This document shows, one piece after another, positions 14,471-23,683 of a DNA stretch of 33,675 nt (the first letter of the stretch is position 1; each line of letters begins with the position of its first letter). Position numbers and translations under genes: made by a program. The notes beneath the pieces were generated by a model that was not told the origin of the DNA, made no database searches, and worked only from the letters and a program-made list of their open reading frames with translations. The DNA comes from Bacilli bacterium (lineage in GTDB: Bacteria > Bacillota_I > Bacilli_A > RF39 > UBA660), in assembly GCA_900769695.1 (NCBI GenBank), contig CAAGHO010000002.1:1-33675 (forward strand), written 5' to 3'.

Positions 14471-15116
14471 TGCGATATCGTGTGTCACCATGATAGCAGT
14501 TTTTCCTTCTTTTTTAATGATCTTATAAATGTCATCGCTAATAGCAAGTCTTGATTGATAATCTAGTGCTGACATTGGTTCATCTAAAAGTAAAATATCT
14601 GGTTTTATCGCTAAAGTTCTAATCAAAGCAACTCTTTGTCTCATTCCACCAGATAAACTAGATGGATATTTATCCTTAAATTCATATAGACCATATGTTT
14701 TTAGCAACTCAATTACGTAGGTTTTACTTTCAGGATCTAATTTCTTAGTCACTTCAAGTCCAATAAGACAATTTTCTAAAATAGTCTTCCAAAAAAATAA
14801 AGAATCATTCTGTAACATGTATCCAATAGTTAAATTCTTATCTTTTTCAATAATACCTGTTGATTTTTCTTCTAAATCGGATAAAATTGAAAGAATAGTT
14901 GATTTTCCACAGCCACTTGGTCCTACAATAGAGATAAATTCTTTTTCATAAACATCTAAATTGATATCATCTAATGCTTTTACTTCACTTTTTTTATCAT
15001 GATAGCTTTTTGATAAATTTTTAATCGTTAGGATTTTCTTTTTCATGATGTTTCCTCCTAGATAGTTTATTTTATGAAGAAATATTTTATTTGGTAATGA
15101 CAAATTAATCATTTAA

Positions 15117-15141
15117 AAATAGAAACACGAGGTTTCTATTT
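15117..15141 (-). terminator. Intercistronic hairpin between SBP and ATPase genes
   Basis: Perfect 10-bp inverted repeat AAATAGAAAC (15117-15126) and GTTTCTATTT (15132-15141) that includes the SBP stop codon, followed on the minus strand by a short T run. It may be a partial terminator or an mRNA-stabilising hairpin that keeps the SBP more abundant than the ATPase. Confidence 0.6.
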
Positions 15142-16140
15142 ATTATCAGTTTGATACATTAATTTATCATATGAAACTTTTTCTGTTAAAACACCATTAT
15201 CAATCATTATATCTTGTAAGTGATTAAATGATTTTTCACTAAATTTAGTTGTTTTTGGCCATGTATCTTTTTCTCTATATCTTTTTACAGCACTTTCCAA
15301 ATCATTTAAAGAAGTATCAGGAAACTGTTTTAAAATAGTTTTAGCAACTTCTTTATCAGAATGATTTTTAACATAATCTAATCCTTTTTGAATAGCTTTT
15401 TCAAAATTCTTAATTAACTCTTTATTGTTATTAATGTAACTTATTCTTGCAGAATAAGAAGTATATGGAACGACACCACCAAGTTCACCAACACTTGCAA
15501 CTACATGTCCATAACCTTGTTTTTCAATAGATGTTGCATTAGGTTCAAATAAAGTAACAAAGTCACCTTGACCTCCAATAAAAGCTCCACTCATAGCAGG
15601 AAATGCTACAGATGTATCAATACTTACATCCTTTTTAGGATCTATTCCATTTTGTTTAAGAGCATATTCAAATGTCATTTCAGGCATTCCTCCAGCTCTT
15701 CCACCTATAATAGTTTTACCTTTTAAGTCTTCTAACTTAAAGTTTTTGTATTCTTTTCTTGAAACTAAGAAAGTTCCATCTTTTTGTGTTAATTGAGCAA
15801 ATGTTTTTAAATAGTCTTTTTCTCCACCATTGTAAACATAAATTGTTGCTTCACTACCACAGAATCCAATATCGGCATCACCAGATAATACAGCAGCAGT
15901 AACTTTATCAGCTCCAGATGCTAAAGTTAAATCGATATCTATTCCATATTCTTTAAAATATCCTTTTTCAATAGCAATATATTGAGGGGCGTAAAATATT
16001 GTATGAGCAACCTCAGCCAATTTTACTTTTTCCATCTTTTTAGTTTCTTTTTTGCTATCTTTATTAAAATCAAATAAAACTAAACAAGCAAGAAAAAGTA
16101 TAATAATTCCACTTAATAAATAAGTAATGATTTTTTTCAT
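15136..16140 (-). CDS. ABC transporter substrate-binding protein (NMT1/THI5-like, SsuA/ThiY type)
   Basis: The start at 16140 follows AAAGGAGAA. The 334-residue product begins with a membrane/export segment (about residues 3-25) that contains FLAC, a possible lipobox, although the residues after the Cys stay hydrophobic, so a lipoprotein or an N-terminal anchor are both possible. The mature part has the NMT1/THI5-like pattern: FYAPQYIAIEKGYFKEYGID, SGADKVTAAVLSGDADIGFCG, and GKTIIGGRAGGMPEMTFEYAL. Relatives bind thiamine pyrimidine precursors, riboflavin, sulfonates or nitrate; specificity cannot be read here. The leader is only about 15 bases, leaving no room for a TPP or FMN riboswitch. It is the first gene of the operon broken by the mobile element. 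Confidence 0.85.
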   Translation of the reverse strand: MKKIITYLLSGIIILFLACLVLFDFNKDSKKETKKMEKVKLAEVAHTIFYAPQYIAIEKGYFKEYGIDIDLTLASGADKVTAAVLSGDADIGFCGSEATIYVYNGGEKDYLKTFAQLTQKDGTFLVSRKEYKNFKLEDLKGKTIIGGRAGGMPEMTFEYALKQNGIDPKKDVSIDTSVAFPAMSGAFIGGQGDFVTLFEPNATSIEKQGYGHVVASVGELGGVVPYTSYSARISYINNNKELIKNFEKAIQKGLDYVKNHSDKEVAKTILKQFPDTSLNDLESAVKRYREKDTWPKTTKFSEKSFNHLQDIMIDNGVLTEKVSYDKLMYQTDNK

Positions 16141-16162
16141 AAATTCTCCTTTCAATCAAAGT

Positions 16163-16192
16163 ATTATATGTAACTTAATTTATATTTGTTAA
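16163..16192 (-). promoter_or_regulatory. Promoter of the SBP-ATPase operon
   Basis: On the minus strand, TTAACA (16192-16187), an 18-bp spacer and TATAAT (16168-16163), leaving a short untranslated leader. Confidence 0.6.
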
Positions 16193-16321
16193 TTAATATA
16201 TAATATATTATTTTTTTATCTAAAAACTGGGAAAATCATTGTAAAACCTTGAAAAATTTCAATTTAAGTGTATAATAAATAATCGTACTTATAAGTGTTA
16301 TGTTATGAATTTAAGGAATAC

Positions 16322-16350
16322 TTGCAATTTGCATACAAATATGATATAAT
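16322..16350 (+). promoter_or_regulatory. Promoter of the adhesin-sortase operon
   Basis: TTGCAA (16322-16327), a 17-bp spacer and an extended -10 TGATATAAT (TATAAT 16345-16350). Confidence 0.75.
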
Positions 16351-16380
16351 ATAGCCACAAATTTGGAGGGGGAAATAGTT

Positions 16381-18240
16381 ATGAGAAAAGTTATTTCAAA
16401 GATAAGTAAAATTTTAGCAACTTTTGTTTTTGCTTCTATGTTCATTTTTGCAGATGTTAATGTAGTTGAAGCCGCACCATCATCTATAAAATTAGGATCT
16501 GCTACTCATTTACCAGGATATATTGCTGGTGTAAAATATAACATAAAAACAGTTCAAGGCGGAGGATATGCATATTGTACAAATATTCATAAAACTGTTG
16601 CTTATAATGTTACTGCAAATTATGTTAGTACTATGGATGCAGGTGTAGCGTATATTCTTGAAAACGGTTATCCAAATAAATCTTTTACCGGTGATAAAAA
16701 CAAAGATTTCTATATAACTCAAGGAGCTGTATGGTGGTATTTGGATGATGTTTATGGAACTAGTAATTTAGGTAATGGATATAAGTCATCAGGATCTGAT
16801 AGTTATAATTTAAGAGGATATGTTCGAAATTTAGTAGCAGGTGCAAAAAATGCAAAGCAAGTTGGTTATGTTAGACCATCATTAAGTTTAAAAGTATCTG
16901 ATTCTAAAATGCAATTATCTAGTGATGGAGCATATTATGTTTCAAAAGAAATTGATGCTAATGCTAAAAATATTACAGATAAATATACTGTTAAAGTAAC
17001 AAGTGCACCATCTGGTACTATTATTACTAATGTTAATGGAAATAAACAAACAAAATTTGCCTCAGGTGAGAAATTTTTAGTAAAAGTCCCAGCAAGCAGT
17101 ATTGCTGAGGGAAAAACAGTAAATGTTGAAATAAAAGCAGGTGCATACCGTAAATTTAGCAAAGCTTATAAATATCAACCAACTACTTCATCAATGCAAC
17201 CTGTTACAATCCTTTCACCATTTACATATACAGCATATGACAGTATTAAATTAACTGCTACTAAACCAAGTACACCTAAGCCATCTGTTAATGTTGTTAA
17301 AATTGATAAGGCAACAGGAAAAGCAATTTCAGGTGCTACTCTAGTAATAAAAAATTCAAATGGTCAAGTTGTAAAAACATTTACATCATCTGTATCAGGA
17401 ACAAAATTTAATGATTTACCTGCAGGAAATTATACTGTTCAAGAAACAGTAGCACCAGCAGGATATAAATTAAATAGTAGTCCAGTATCATTTACTTTAC
17501 CTAATGATAATTCGACTCAAGAGGTTAAAGTATATAATGAGAGAGTAGAAACTGGTGTTATCATCAATAAAGTTGATAAAAAAACGGGTAATAATATAGC
17601 AGGTGCTAAACTTGTTGTAAAAGATGCAAATAAAAATATTATTCAAACATTTACATCAACAGTAAGTGGTTATGAAATAAAAAATTTAGCCAATGGAACT
17701 TATACAGTAGAAGAAATAGAAGCACCAGCAGGATACAAATTAAATAGTGAGCCAGTATCATTTACAATTAGTGATAATCAAACTAGTGCTTCTGTTAGTA
17801 TCTATAATGAACCTATAAATCCAATTGTTACAATTAATAAAGTAGATAGTGTTACTTTAAAAAATATAGCAGGTGCTGAAATATTAGTTACAAATTCTAA
17901 TGGAGAAGAAGTTGCTAGATTTACTTCAACAAGTGATTCATATACTTTAAAAGATTTAGCTTACGGAACTTATACAGTAGAAGAAGTTACTGCTCCAGAT
18001 GGATATTTCTTAAATACAGAAAAACAAACATTTACTATTGATGCTAATAACTTGTCAGCTCAAGTAACTATTAAAGACATTCCAAAAACTTGTGAAAATG
18101 GTGGAAAGGGAGAAGATGAATGTTCAGTAGATGTTCCTAATACCGGAAATAGCTCTACAATATTCTCTTTACTTGGATTAGCTATTATATCATTGGGTGC
18201 TGGATATGTTTATAAAAACAATAAAAAAGCAAGTAAATAA
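16381..18240 (+). CDS. Thioester-domain surface adhesin with three Cna-B repeats and LPxTG-like anchor
   Basis: The ATG at 16381 follows GGAGGGGGA; a TTG at 16363 overlaps that site and is rejected. The 619-residue protein has a signal peptide (to about VVEAAP, residue 35), a TQxA thioester domain (Cys66 in YCTNI, Gln114 in ITQGAVWW), an intermediate domain, and three SpaA/Cna-B repeats (about 303-388, 390-475, 481-568), each with a Lys near VxKxDKxTG and a Glu in TVEE or TVQE followed by APxGY, as needed for isopeptide bonds. It ends with the sorting signal VPNTG (585-589), a hydrophobic helix and a Lys-rich tail. Thioester domains form covalent bonds with host proteins in known Gram-positive adhesins. 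The sortase gene overlaps its 3' end and is the likely anchoring enzyme. Confidence 0.92.
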   Translation: MRKVISKISKILATFVFASMFIFADVNVVEAAPSSIKLGSATHLPGYIAGVKYNIKTVQGGGYAYCTNIHKTVAYNVTANYVSTMDAGVAYILENGYPNKSFTGDKNKDFYITQGAVWWYLDDVYGTSNLGNGYKSSGSDSYNLRGYVRNLVAGAKNAKQVGYVRPSLSLKVSDSKMQLSSDGAYYVSKEIDANAKNITDKYTVKVTSAPSGTIITNVNGNKQTKFASGEKFLVKVPASSIAEGKTVNVEIKAGAYRKFSKAYKYQPTTSSMQPVTILSPFTYTAYDSIKLTATKPSTPKPSVNVVKIDKATGKAISGATLVIKNSNGQVVKTFTSSVSGTKFNDLPAGNYTVQETVAPAGYKLNSSPVSFTLPNDNSTQEVKVYNERVETGVIINKVDKKTGNNIAGAKLVVKDANKNIIQTFTSTVSGYEIKNLANGTYTVEEIEAPAGYKLNSEPVSFTISDNQTSASVSIYNEPINPIVTINKVDSVTLKNIAGAEILVTNSNGEEVARFTSTSDSYTLKDLAYGTYTVEEVTAPDGYFLNTEKQTFTIDANNLSAQVTIKDIPKTCENGGKGEDECSVDVPNTGNSSTIFSLLGLAIISLGAGYVYKNNKKASK

Positions 18241-18871
18241 TGAAAATAAAAAAAGAATCTCTCCTAGTGTTGTTGCTTTTATAGGAACTTCCATAATCTT
18301 AGTTGGGGGATTCTTTCTTTCTTATAATTATGTAATGAGTAAAAAGGTTATGGTCTATGACTATATGGCGAATGTTTTTAATAGTAGTGGTAGTAGCGTA
18401 GAACAAAAAGAAGAAGAAAATATTATTACTGACAGTAATAATGACACATCAAAAAAATATGATGTGAATCAATATGTTGGATATCTAGAAATACCTAAAA
18501 TCAATTTTAATAAGGGATTTTATCCAAAAGAATCAGAGCAAAATAATGTTGATAAAAACTTACTGTTAGTTAAAGAAGCAAATTATCCTGATGTTGCCAA
18601 AGGAAATTTAATAATTGCAGGACATTCTGGAACAGCATGGAATTCATTTTTTAATGATTTATATAAACTGTCTGTAGGTGATACAGCTAAAGTTAAATTT
18701 CAAGGCAAAACATATACTTATAAATTTGTAAATATTTATAAAGCATCAAAGACAGGAACAATTTCGATATATCGTAATTCCAAAAGAACAACATTGACAT
18801 TAGTAACATGTACTAATAATGATAGTACAACTCAAACTATTTACATAGGTGAGTTAGAATCGGTTGAATAA
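18206..18871 (+). CDS. Sortase lacking the usual catalytic arginine
   Basis: This 221-residue protein has an N-terminal membrane helix (VAFIGTSIILVGGFFL) and a sortase domain with YVGYLEIPKINF, His140 in AGHSG and Cys202 in TLVTCTNN. The conserved Arg expected about 8-13 residues after the Cys is absent: no Arg occurs after Cys202, and Gln210 (TTQTIYIGEL) is nearest to the expected place. The start is uncertain: ATG 18206 is used, a GTG at 18197 is possible, and both lie inside the adhesin gene (35- to 44-base overlap), so translational coupling is likely. The adhesin next door carries the matching VPNTG signal. The class cannot be fixed from the sequence alone. Confidence 0.88.
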   Translation: MFIKTIKKQVNNENKKRISPSVVAFIGTSIILVGGFFLSYNYVMSKKVMVYDYMANVFNSSGSSVEQKEEENIITDSNNDTSKKYDVNQYVGYLEIPKINFNKGFYPKESEQNNVDKNLLLVKEANYPDVAKGNLIIAGHSGTAWNSFFNDLYKLSVGDTAKVKFQGKTYTYKFVNIYKASKTGTISIYRNSKRTTLTLVTCTNNDSTTQTIYIGELESVE

Positions 18872-18895
18872 AAATTTAAAAGGGGGTTGAAGATA

Positions 18896-19897
18896 ATGAT
18901 ACAAATGTCATTTTCTGAAAAATTAAAAGTACTTGTAGATGTATCATCATCTTCAGGTATTTGTATAGCATCAATATTTTTACTTATCTTTATGGCGGCT
19001 CTTTTCTTAACTACAAACAGAAAAAATGCCAAAAGTAGTAAAAAATTATATGCAAGTATTTATATTTTATTATTAATAGTAGTGTTCATTGTATACCATG
19101 ATTCACTATCAACTATGTTTGATTATATGATGAATAATTTCTTTATTGTATTTTATTTTCCAAATTTAGCAATTTATTTGGCAGCTGTAATAGCAACTAA
19201 TATAATTTTATTAGTAACAATATTTAACTTTAGGGAAGATAAAATTCTAAAATATCTTAATACAACAATTTACTGTATGATTCATTACTTATTAGTTTTA
19301 ATTTTAAATGTTGTAGCTAAGAACAAACTAGACGTCTTTGATCAAACCTCAATATATAAAAATACAGATGCTTCAGCTATTATAAGTTTAACTAGTACAA
19401 TCTTTATAGTTTGGATTATCTTTATAACCATCTATAAACTAATTAGAAAAAGTCAAAAGAAAAATCAAAAAGTAAGAATACCTGTTAGAAGAGTTATTAA
19501 ATATAAAAAGAAATTACCTGAAAATTATGAGGCAATAGATGTTCCTTCAGAATTAGTTGGTAGTGTTGGAAATATTAAAGAAAAGGGCGTTTATGTAGAA
19601 GGAAACTTATTTGATTTTTATAAAAATGAAGCAAAAGAAAAAGAACAAGAACTAATTAAAGAATATGATTCTATGCTTACTCTAGCGGATTATAAAAAAG
19701 TACTAGAAATTTTAAAATCAAATAGTAGTATCAAATTAGATAAAGAAGAGTTTGAAGAAGAGGAAGATTTAACAGAAGAAATAGAATCATCAATTTCTCA
19801 AGATGAATTAACTTCTTCACAAAAAGAAGAACCAGAAAAAGAAAACGTCCCACAACCAAAACTTGAAGAGTTACTTAATTTATATAAAAGCATTTAG
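18896..19897 (+). CDS. Multi-pass membrane protein of the adhesin-sortase operon, acidic tail
   Basis: ATG 18896 follows AGGGGG (18881-18886) and is preferred to the TTG at 18887, which touches that site. The 333-residue product has about five membrane helices in its first 205 residues, a basic junction (RKSQKKNQKVRIPVRRVIKYKKK), then a cytoplasmic tail of about 125 residues rich in Glu and Lys, with EEFEEEEDLTEEIE. No family is recognised. It lies 15 bases after the sortase stop and is followed by a strong terminator, so it is the third gene of the operon. It may help in display or assembly of the adhesin, but this is only from position. Confidence 0.75.
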   Translation: MIQMSFSEKLKVLVDVSSSSGICIASIFLLIFMAALFLTTNRKNAKSSKKLYASIYILLLIVVFIVYHDSLSTMFDYMMNNFFIVFYFPNLAIYLAAVIATNIILLVTIFNFREDKILKYLNTTIYCMIHYLLVLILNVVAKNKLDVFDQTSIYKNTDASAIISLTSTIFIVWIIFITIYKLIRKSQKKNQKVRIPVRRVIKYKKKLPENYEAIDVPSELVGSVGNIKEKGVYVEGNLFDFYKNEAKEKEQELIKEYDSMLTLADYKKVLEILKSNSSIKLDKEEFEEEEDLTEEIESSISQDELTSSQKEEPEKENVPQPKLEELLNLYKSI

Positions 19898-19899
19898 AA

Positions 19900-19925
19900 G
19901 AGACTATGAAAATAGTTCTCTTTTT
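19900..19925 (+). terminator. Terminator of the adhesin-sortase operon
   Basis: GAGACTAT (19900-19907) pairs with ATAGTTCTC (19912-19920) with one bulged T, a GAAA-type loop and a T run. Confidence 0.9.
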
Positions 19926-19974
19926 CTTTTCAAATTTGTTAAAATAAGATACAATTATATTAGAGGAGGTTAAG

Positions 19975-22071
19975 ATGAATTTAGATAATTTAAATAAAGA
20001 ACAGAAAGAAGCAGTACTATATAATGATGGCCCCCTTTTAATATTAGCAGGAGCAGGAAGTGGAAAAACTAAAGTTTTAACAACTAAAGTTGCATATTTA
20101 ATAGAAGAGAAAAATATTAGTCCTTATGAAATCTTAGCAATTACCTTTACAAACAAGGCTGCTAAAGAGATGAAAGATAGACTTAATTTATTAATAGGCG
20201 ATATATCCAGAAATATTCAAGTATCAACTTTCCATAGTTTTGGATTGAGACTTTTAAGAGATAATTGTAATGTTTTAGGATATGATCGTAATTTTGTTAT
20301 TATGGATAGTGATGATTCACTAACTGTTGTAAAGAAAATATTAAAGGATATGGATTATGATCCAAAAGTATATAATCCACGCGCAATTAGAAATAAAATA
20401 AGTAGCTGTAAAAATGAAATGATTATGCCAAGAGACTACGAAAAATATGCGGTAAGTGAGTATGAAAAAGTAGTTTTAAAAGTATATGAAAAATATGAAG
20501 AAAAATTAAGAAGAAATAATTCGGTTGACTTTGATGATTTATTAATCCTTCCAATTAGATTATTTAATGAAAACAAAGATATTTTAGAAAAATACCAAGA
20601 TAGATTTAAATATGTATTAATTGACGAGTATCAAGATACAAATGAAGCCCAGTATATTCTTACTAAATTAATTAGTAGTAAGTATAGAAATATTACTTGT
20701 GTTGGAGATGATTCTCAAAGTATTTATAGTTTTAGAGGAGCAAATTATAAAAATATCTTGAATTTTGAAAAAGATTATAAAGATGCTAAAACTATTTTAC
20801 TAGAACAAAACTACCGTTCAACAAAAACAATTCTAAATGCTGCTAATGATGTTATTAGAAATAATAAAGCAAGAAAAGATAAAAATCTTTGGACAGCAAA
20901 TGAAGAAGGAGAAAAAATCAAGTATTATCGCGCATATAATGAAAGAGATGAAGCACAATACACAATTAGAAAAATAAAAGAGTTAGTTGCAAGAAATGTT
21001 TCATATCAGGATATAGCAATTCTTTATCGTACTAATGCTCAATCACGTACTTTAGAAGAAGAAATGTTAAAAGAAAATATGCCTTATAGAGTAGTTGGAA
21101 GTTTCTATTTCTATAGTAGAAAAGAAATCAAAGACTTGATTGCGTATTTAAGATTAATTCATAATCCTAAAGATAACGTAAGTTTATTAAGAATAATAAA
21201 TACTCCTAAAAGAGGAATTGGTTTAAAGACAATTGAAAACTTAACAAAAAAGGCAGATGAACTAAATAAAAGTATTTATGAAGTTATTGATTCTTCTAAA
21301 GAGTTAGCTTTCAAAGAAATAATTGAAAAACTTCGCATATTAAAAGAAGATTTAACATTAACAGAGTTAATTGATAAAGTATTAGATGCATCAGGAATGA
21401 GAGCTGAACTTGAAAGTGAAAAGACATTAGAAAGTGAAGTTCGTCTAGAAAACCTAGAAGAATTTAAATCTATTACAAAGTCATTCGAAGAAAGAGAAGG
21501 ATTAGTTTCTCTAGAAGACTTCTTATTAGAAATAAGTTTAATAAGCGATGTAGAAGAGTATAAAGATGATGATAATAGAGTAAGTCTAATGACAGTTCAT
21601 TCTGTTAAAGGATTAGAGTTTGATTACGTATTTATTGTTGGACTTGAAGAAGGTATTTTTCCACATTTAAATTCACTTATGGAAACATCTGAACTTGAAG
21701 AAGAAAGAAGACTATGTTATGTTGCAATAACTAGAGCTAAAAAAGAATTATTTTTAATAAATACCAAAAGAAGAACATTATTTGGTAGAGACCAAGTAAA
21801 CCCACCTAGTAGATTTATCTCTGAAGTTAATAGTAATTTGATAGAAAGTAATGTCAAAGAAGAAGAGGTAAAAAAGGAAACAAAAATAAATACTGGAGAA
21901 ATGTTTAGAGATGAAGATGTTGATTATCAACTAGGAGATTATGTCTACCATGAAACATTTGGTGCTGGTAAAGTAGTAGAAGTTACAAATACATTAGTAA
22001 GTGTTGCTTTTAAACATCCATATGGTATTAGAAAATTAATGAAAAATCATAAGAAACTATCAAAAGTATAA
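19975..22071 (+). CDS. pcrA: ATP-dependent DNA helicase PcrA/UvrD
   Basis: This 698-residue superfamily 1A 3'-5' helicase has the Q motif (LNKEQKEAV), Walker A AGAGSGKT (25-32), motif II DEYQDTNE (from residue 217), GDDSQSIYSFRGA, QNYRST, MTVHSVKGLEFDYVF and VAITRAKKELFL. The C-terminal tail (DYQLGDYVYHETFGAGKVVEV) is the PcrA-type RNA-polymerase-interacting, Tudor-like end. PcrA works in nucleotide excision repair, plasmid replication and removal of R-loops and RecA filaments. An AGAGGAGG site precedes the start. It heads a run of closely spaced genes ending at 24238. pcrA near ligA and gatCAB is the usual Bacilli arrangement, so this part is core chromosome. Confidence 0.97.
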   Translation: MNLDNLNKEQKEAVLYNDGPLLILAGAGSGKTKVLTTKVAYLIEEKNISPYEILAITFTNKAAKEMKDRLNLLIGDISRNIQVSTFHSFGLRLLRDNCNVLGYDRNFVIMDSDDSLTVVKKILKDMDYDPKVYNPRAIRNKISSCKNEMIMPRDYEKYAVSEYEKVVLKVYEKYEEKLRRNNSVDFDDLLILPIRLFNENKDILEKYQDRFKYVLIDEYQDTNEAQYILTKLISSKYRNITCVGDDSQSIYSFRGANYKNILNFEKDYKDAKTILLEQNYRSTKTILNAANDVIRNNKARKDKNLWTANEEGEKIKYYRAYNERDEAQYTIRKIKELVARNVSYQDIAILYRTNAQSRTLEEEMLKENMPYRVVGSFYFYSRKEIKDLIAYLRLIHNPKDNVSLLRIINTPKRGIGLKTIENLTKKADELNKSIYEVIDSSKELAFKEIIEKLRILKEDLTLTELIDKVLDASGMRAELESEKTLESEVRLENLEEFKSITKSFEEREGLVSLEDFLLEISLISDVEEYKDDDNRVSLMTVHSVKGLEFDYVFIVGLEEGIFPHLNSLMETSELEEERRLCYVAITRAKKELFLINTKRRTLFGRDQVNPPSRFISEVNSNLIESNVKEEEVKKETKINTGEMFRDEDVDYQLGDYVYHETFGAGKVVEVTNTLVSVAFKHPYGIRKLMKNHKKLSKV

Positions 22072-22083
22072 AAGGAGAAAAAC

Positions 22084-22998
22084 ATGAAAAAAGATATTAC
22101 ATTAGTAATTATGGCTGCAGGAATGGGTAGCAGATTTGGAGGATTAAAACAAATCGAACCAATGGGACCAAACGATGAATTTATTATTGACTATTCTGTA
22201 TATGATGCAATTAAAGCAGGATTTACAAAAATAGTATTTATAATTAAAGAAGAAAATTTTGATGTATTTAAAGAAACAATTGGAAAAAGAGTTGAACCAC
22301 ATATTAATGTTTCCTATGTATTTCAAAAGAATGATAATATAGATGACAAATATATGGCTTTAAAAAATAGAGAAAAACCACTAGGTACAGCTCAAGCAAT
22401 ACTTTGTTGTAAAGATGAAGTTCATGAACCATTCGCAATTATTAATGCAGATGATTTCTATGGTAGAGATGCTTACTATAAAGCTAGTGAGTTCTTATTA
22501 AAAGAAAAAAACTCTACAAAAGAAAGTTATGGAATGATTGGCTATGTTGTAAAAAATACTATTACTGAAGTTGGTTCAGTTAAAAGAGGAATTTGTGAAG
22601 TAAAAGATAACTATTTACAAAAACTAACAGAAAGTAAAGTAGAAAGAGTTAACGGTGTTATAATAGCTCAACCATTGTCTGGTGCTCCATCATTCGAAGT
22701 GAGTGATGATACTACAGTTTCTATGAACATGTTATTATTTACACCAAGCATCTTTGATTACATAGAAAAAAAATTACCAGAGTTTTTAGAAAAAAATAAA
22801 GATAAAGCAGACTCAGCAGAATTTTTGATACCTGATGTTTTATTTGAAGCTATCGAAGAAGGTGTAGCAGAAGTAGAAGTCATTAAAACTACTGCTACAT
22901 GGCATGGAGTTACTTATAAAGAAGATGCAAAAGACGTAAAAGATTCTATCAGAAAATTAATTTCTGAAAATGAGTATAAAGAAAAACTATGGGATTAA
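22084..22998 (+). CDS. Sugar-phosphate nucleotidyltransferase family protein
   Basis: This 304-residue protein has the nucleotidyl-transferase signature AAGMGSRFGGLKQIEPMG (residues 11-28) and the metal-site NADDFYG (121-127), then PLGTAQAI and YGMIGYVVKNT. It joins a sugar-1-phosphate to an NTP to make an NDP-sugar, or is a close relative of that fold; the substrate cannot be told. The ribosome site AAAGGAG lies 5-7 bases before the start and the gene begins 12 bases after pcrA, so the two are co-transcribed. No sugar-pathway neighbour helps to narrow the role. Confidence 0.85.
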   Translation: MKKDITLVIMAAGMGSRFGGLKQIEPMGPNDEFIIDYSVYDAIKAGFTKIVFIIKEENFDVFKETIGKRVEPHINVSYVFQKNDNIDDKYMALKNREKPLGTAQAILCCKDEVHEPFAIINADDFYGRDAYYKASEFLLKEKNSTKESYGMIGYVVKNTITEVGSVKRGICEVKDNYLQKLTESKVERVNGVIIAQPLSGAPSFEVSDDTTVSMNMLLFTPSIFDYIEKKLPEFLEKNKDKADSAEFLIPDVLFEAIEEGVAEVEVIKTTATWHGVTYKEDAKDVKDSIRKLISENEYKEKLWD

Positions 22999-23020
22999 AC
23001 TAAAAAAGGAGAGTGTGATT

Positions 23021-23665
23021 ATGGAAGAAAATAGATTATATCCAAGAATGTTTACTTGGTTATTTGTAGGTTTAATGATAACATTCATTTCAGGTTATTG
23101 TTTGTCATTAAATGAAACGTTATTATATAATGTTTTATCAATTGGAATTATACCAATTATAGTTATTGAACTATTAATTGCTGTATTTATGGGGATTAGA
23201 GTAAAAAAGATGAGTCCCTTTACTACAAAATTATGTTATATTGTATACTCAATTACAACAGGAATTACCTTTTCAACTATCTTTTTAACATATAAGATGT
23301 CATCAATTATGTTTATATTCTTAGTTACTGCTATATTATTTGGTATATTTGCACTAATAGGATATTTTACAAAAATAGATTTAACTAGATTTTCAACTTT
23401 ACTTTTTATAGCATTAATAGGAATAATTCTAGTATCAATATTAAATATCTTTATATTTAAAAGTGGTCAATTAGAATTAACCTTATCAATTATTTGTATT
23501 ATAGTATTTTTAGGATATATTGCTTATGATATACAATCAACAAAATATTTAATGGCATCAATTGGAGAAGAAAAAGCTGCTGTTTATGGAGCATTCCAAT
23601 TGTATTTAGACTTTATTAATGTATTTATTAAACTTTTACAACTATTTGGAAAAAACGATAATTAA
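23021..23665 (+). CDS. Bax inhibitor-1 family membrane protein (YetJ-like)
   Basis: The ATG at 23021 has AAAGGAGAG upstream; a longer frame from 22970 overlaps the preceding gene without a ribosome site. The 214-residue product has seven predicted membrane helices and family marks: the N-terminal RMFTWLFVGLMITFISGY, the Asp of AYDIQSTKYL, and the closing LYLDFINVFIKLLQLFG. Bacterial relatives such as YetJ act as pH-sensitive calcium leak channels through paired aspartates. It lies in the pcrA transcript region with no obvious functional link. Confidence 0.88.
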   Translation: MEENRLYPRMFTWLFVGLMITFISGYCLSLNETLLYNVLSIGIIPIIVIELLIAVFMGIRVKKMSPFTTKLCYIVYSITTGITFSTIFLTYKMSSIMFIFLVTAILFGIFALIGYFTKIDLTRFSTLLFIALIGIILVSILNIFIFKSGQLELTLSIICIIVFLGYIAYDIQSTKYLMASIGEEKAAVYGAFQLYLDFINVFIKLLQLFGKNDN

Positions 23666-23683
23666 TTAGAAAAGAGTGATTAG

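Larger units (their letters stand above)
14363..15046 (-). pseudogene. ABC transporter ATPase (NitT/TauT/SsuB type), truncated by the element
   Basis: Start ATG at 15046 is chosen for its AGGAGG site; the frame extends to 15112 without support. The 227-residue product has Walker A GPSGCGKST, a Q-loop (YMLQNDSLFFW), signature LSGGMRQRVAL, Walker B ILLLDEPMSALD and H-loop VTHD. Family members then continue for about 40-60 residues (typically a segment such as SDRVIVL). Here the sequence changes after DIAEPIS to an unrelated 31-residue tail encoded by element DNA, the recombinase terminator and the recombinase 3' end. All nucleotide-binding motifs are present, so partial function is possible, but loss of the C-terminal part probably damages it. 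It energises uptake with the SBP upstream; the permease is not in the window. Confidence 0.85.

Noticed and set aside
16141..16380. A TPP or FMN riboswitch upstream of the substrate-binding protein gene
   Set aside because: The minus-strand promoter leaves a leader of only about 15 bases and no conserved riboswitch core is seen.
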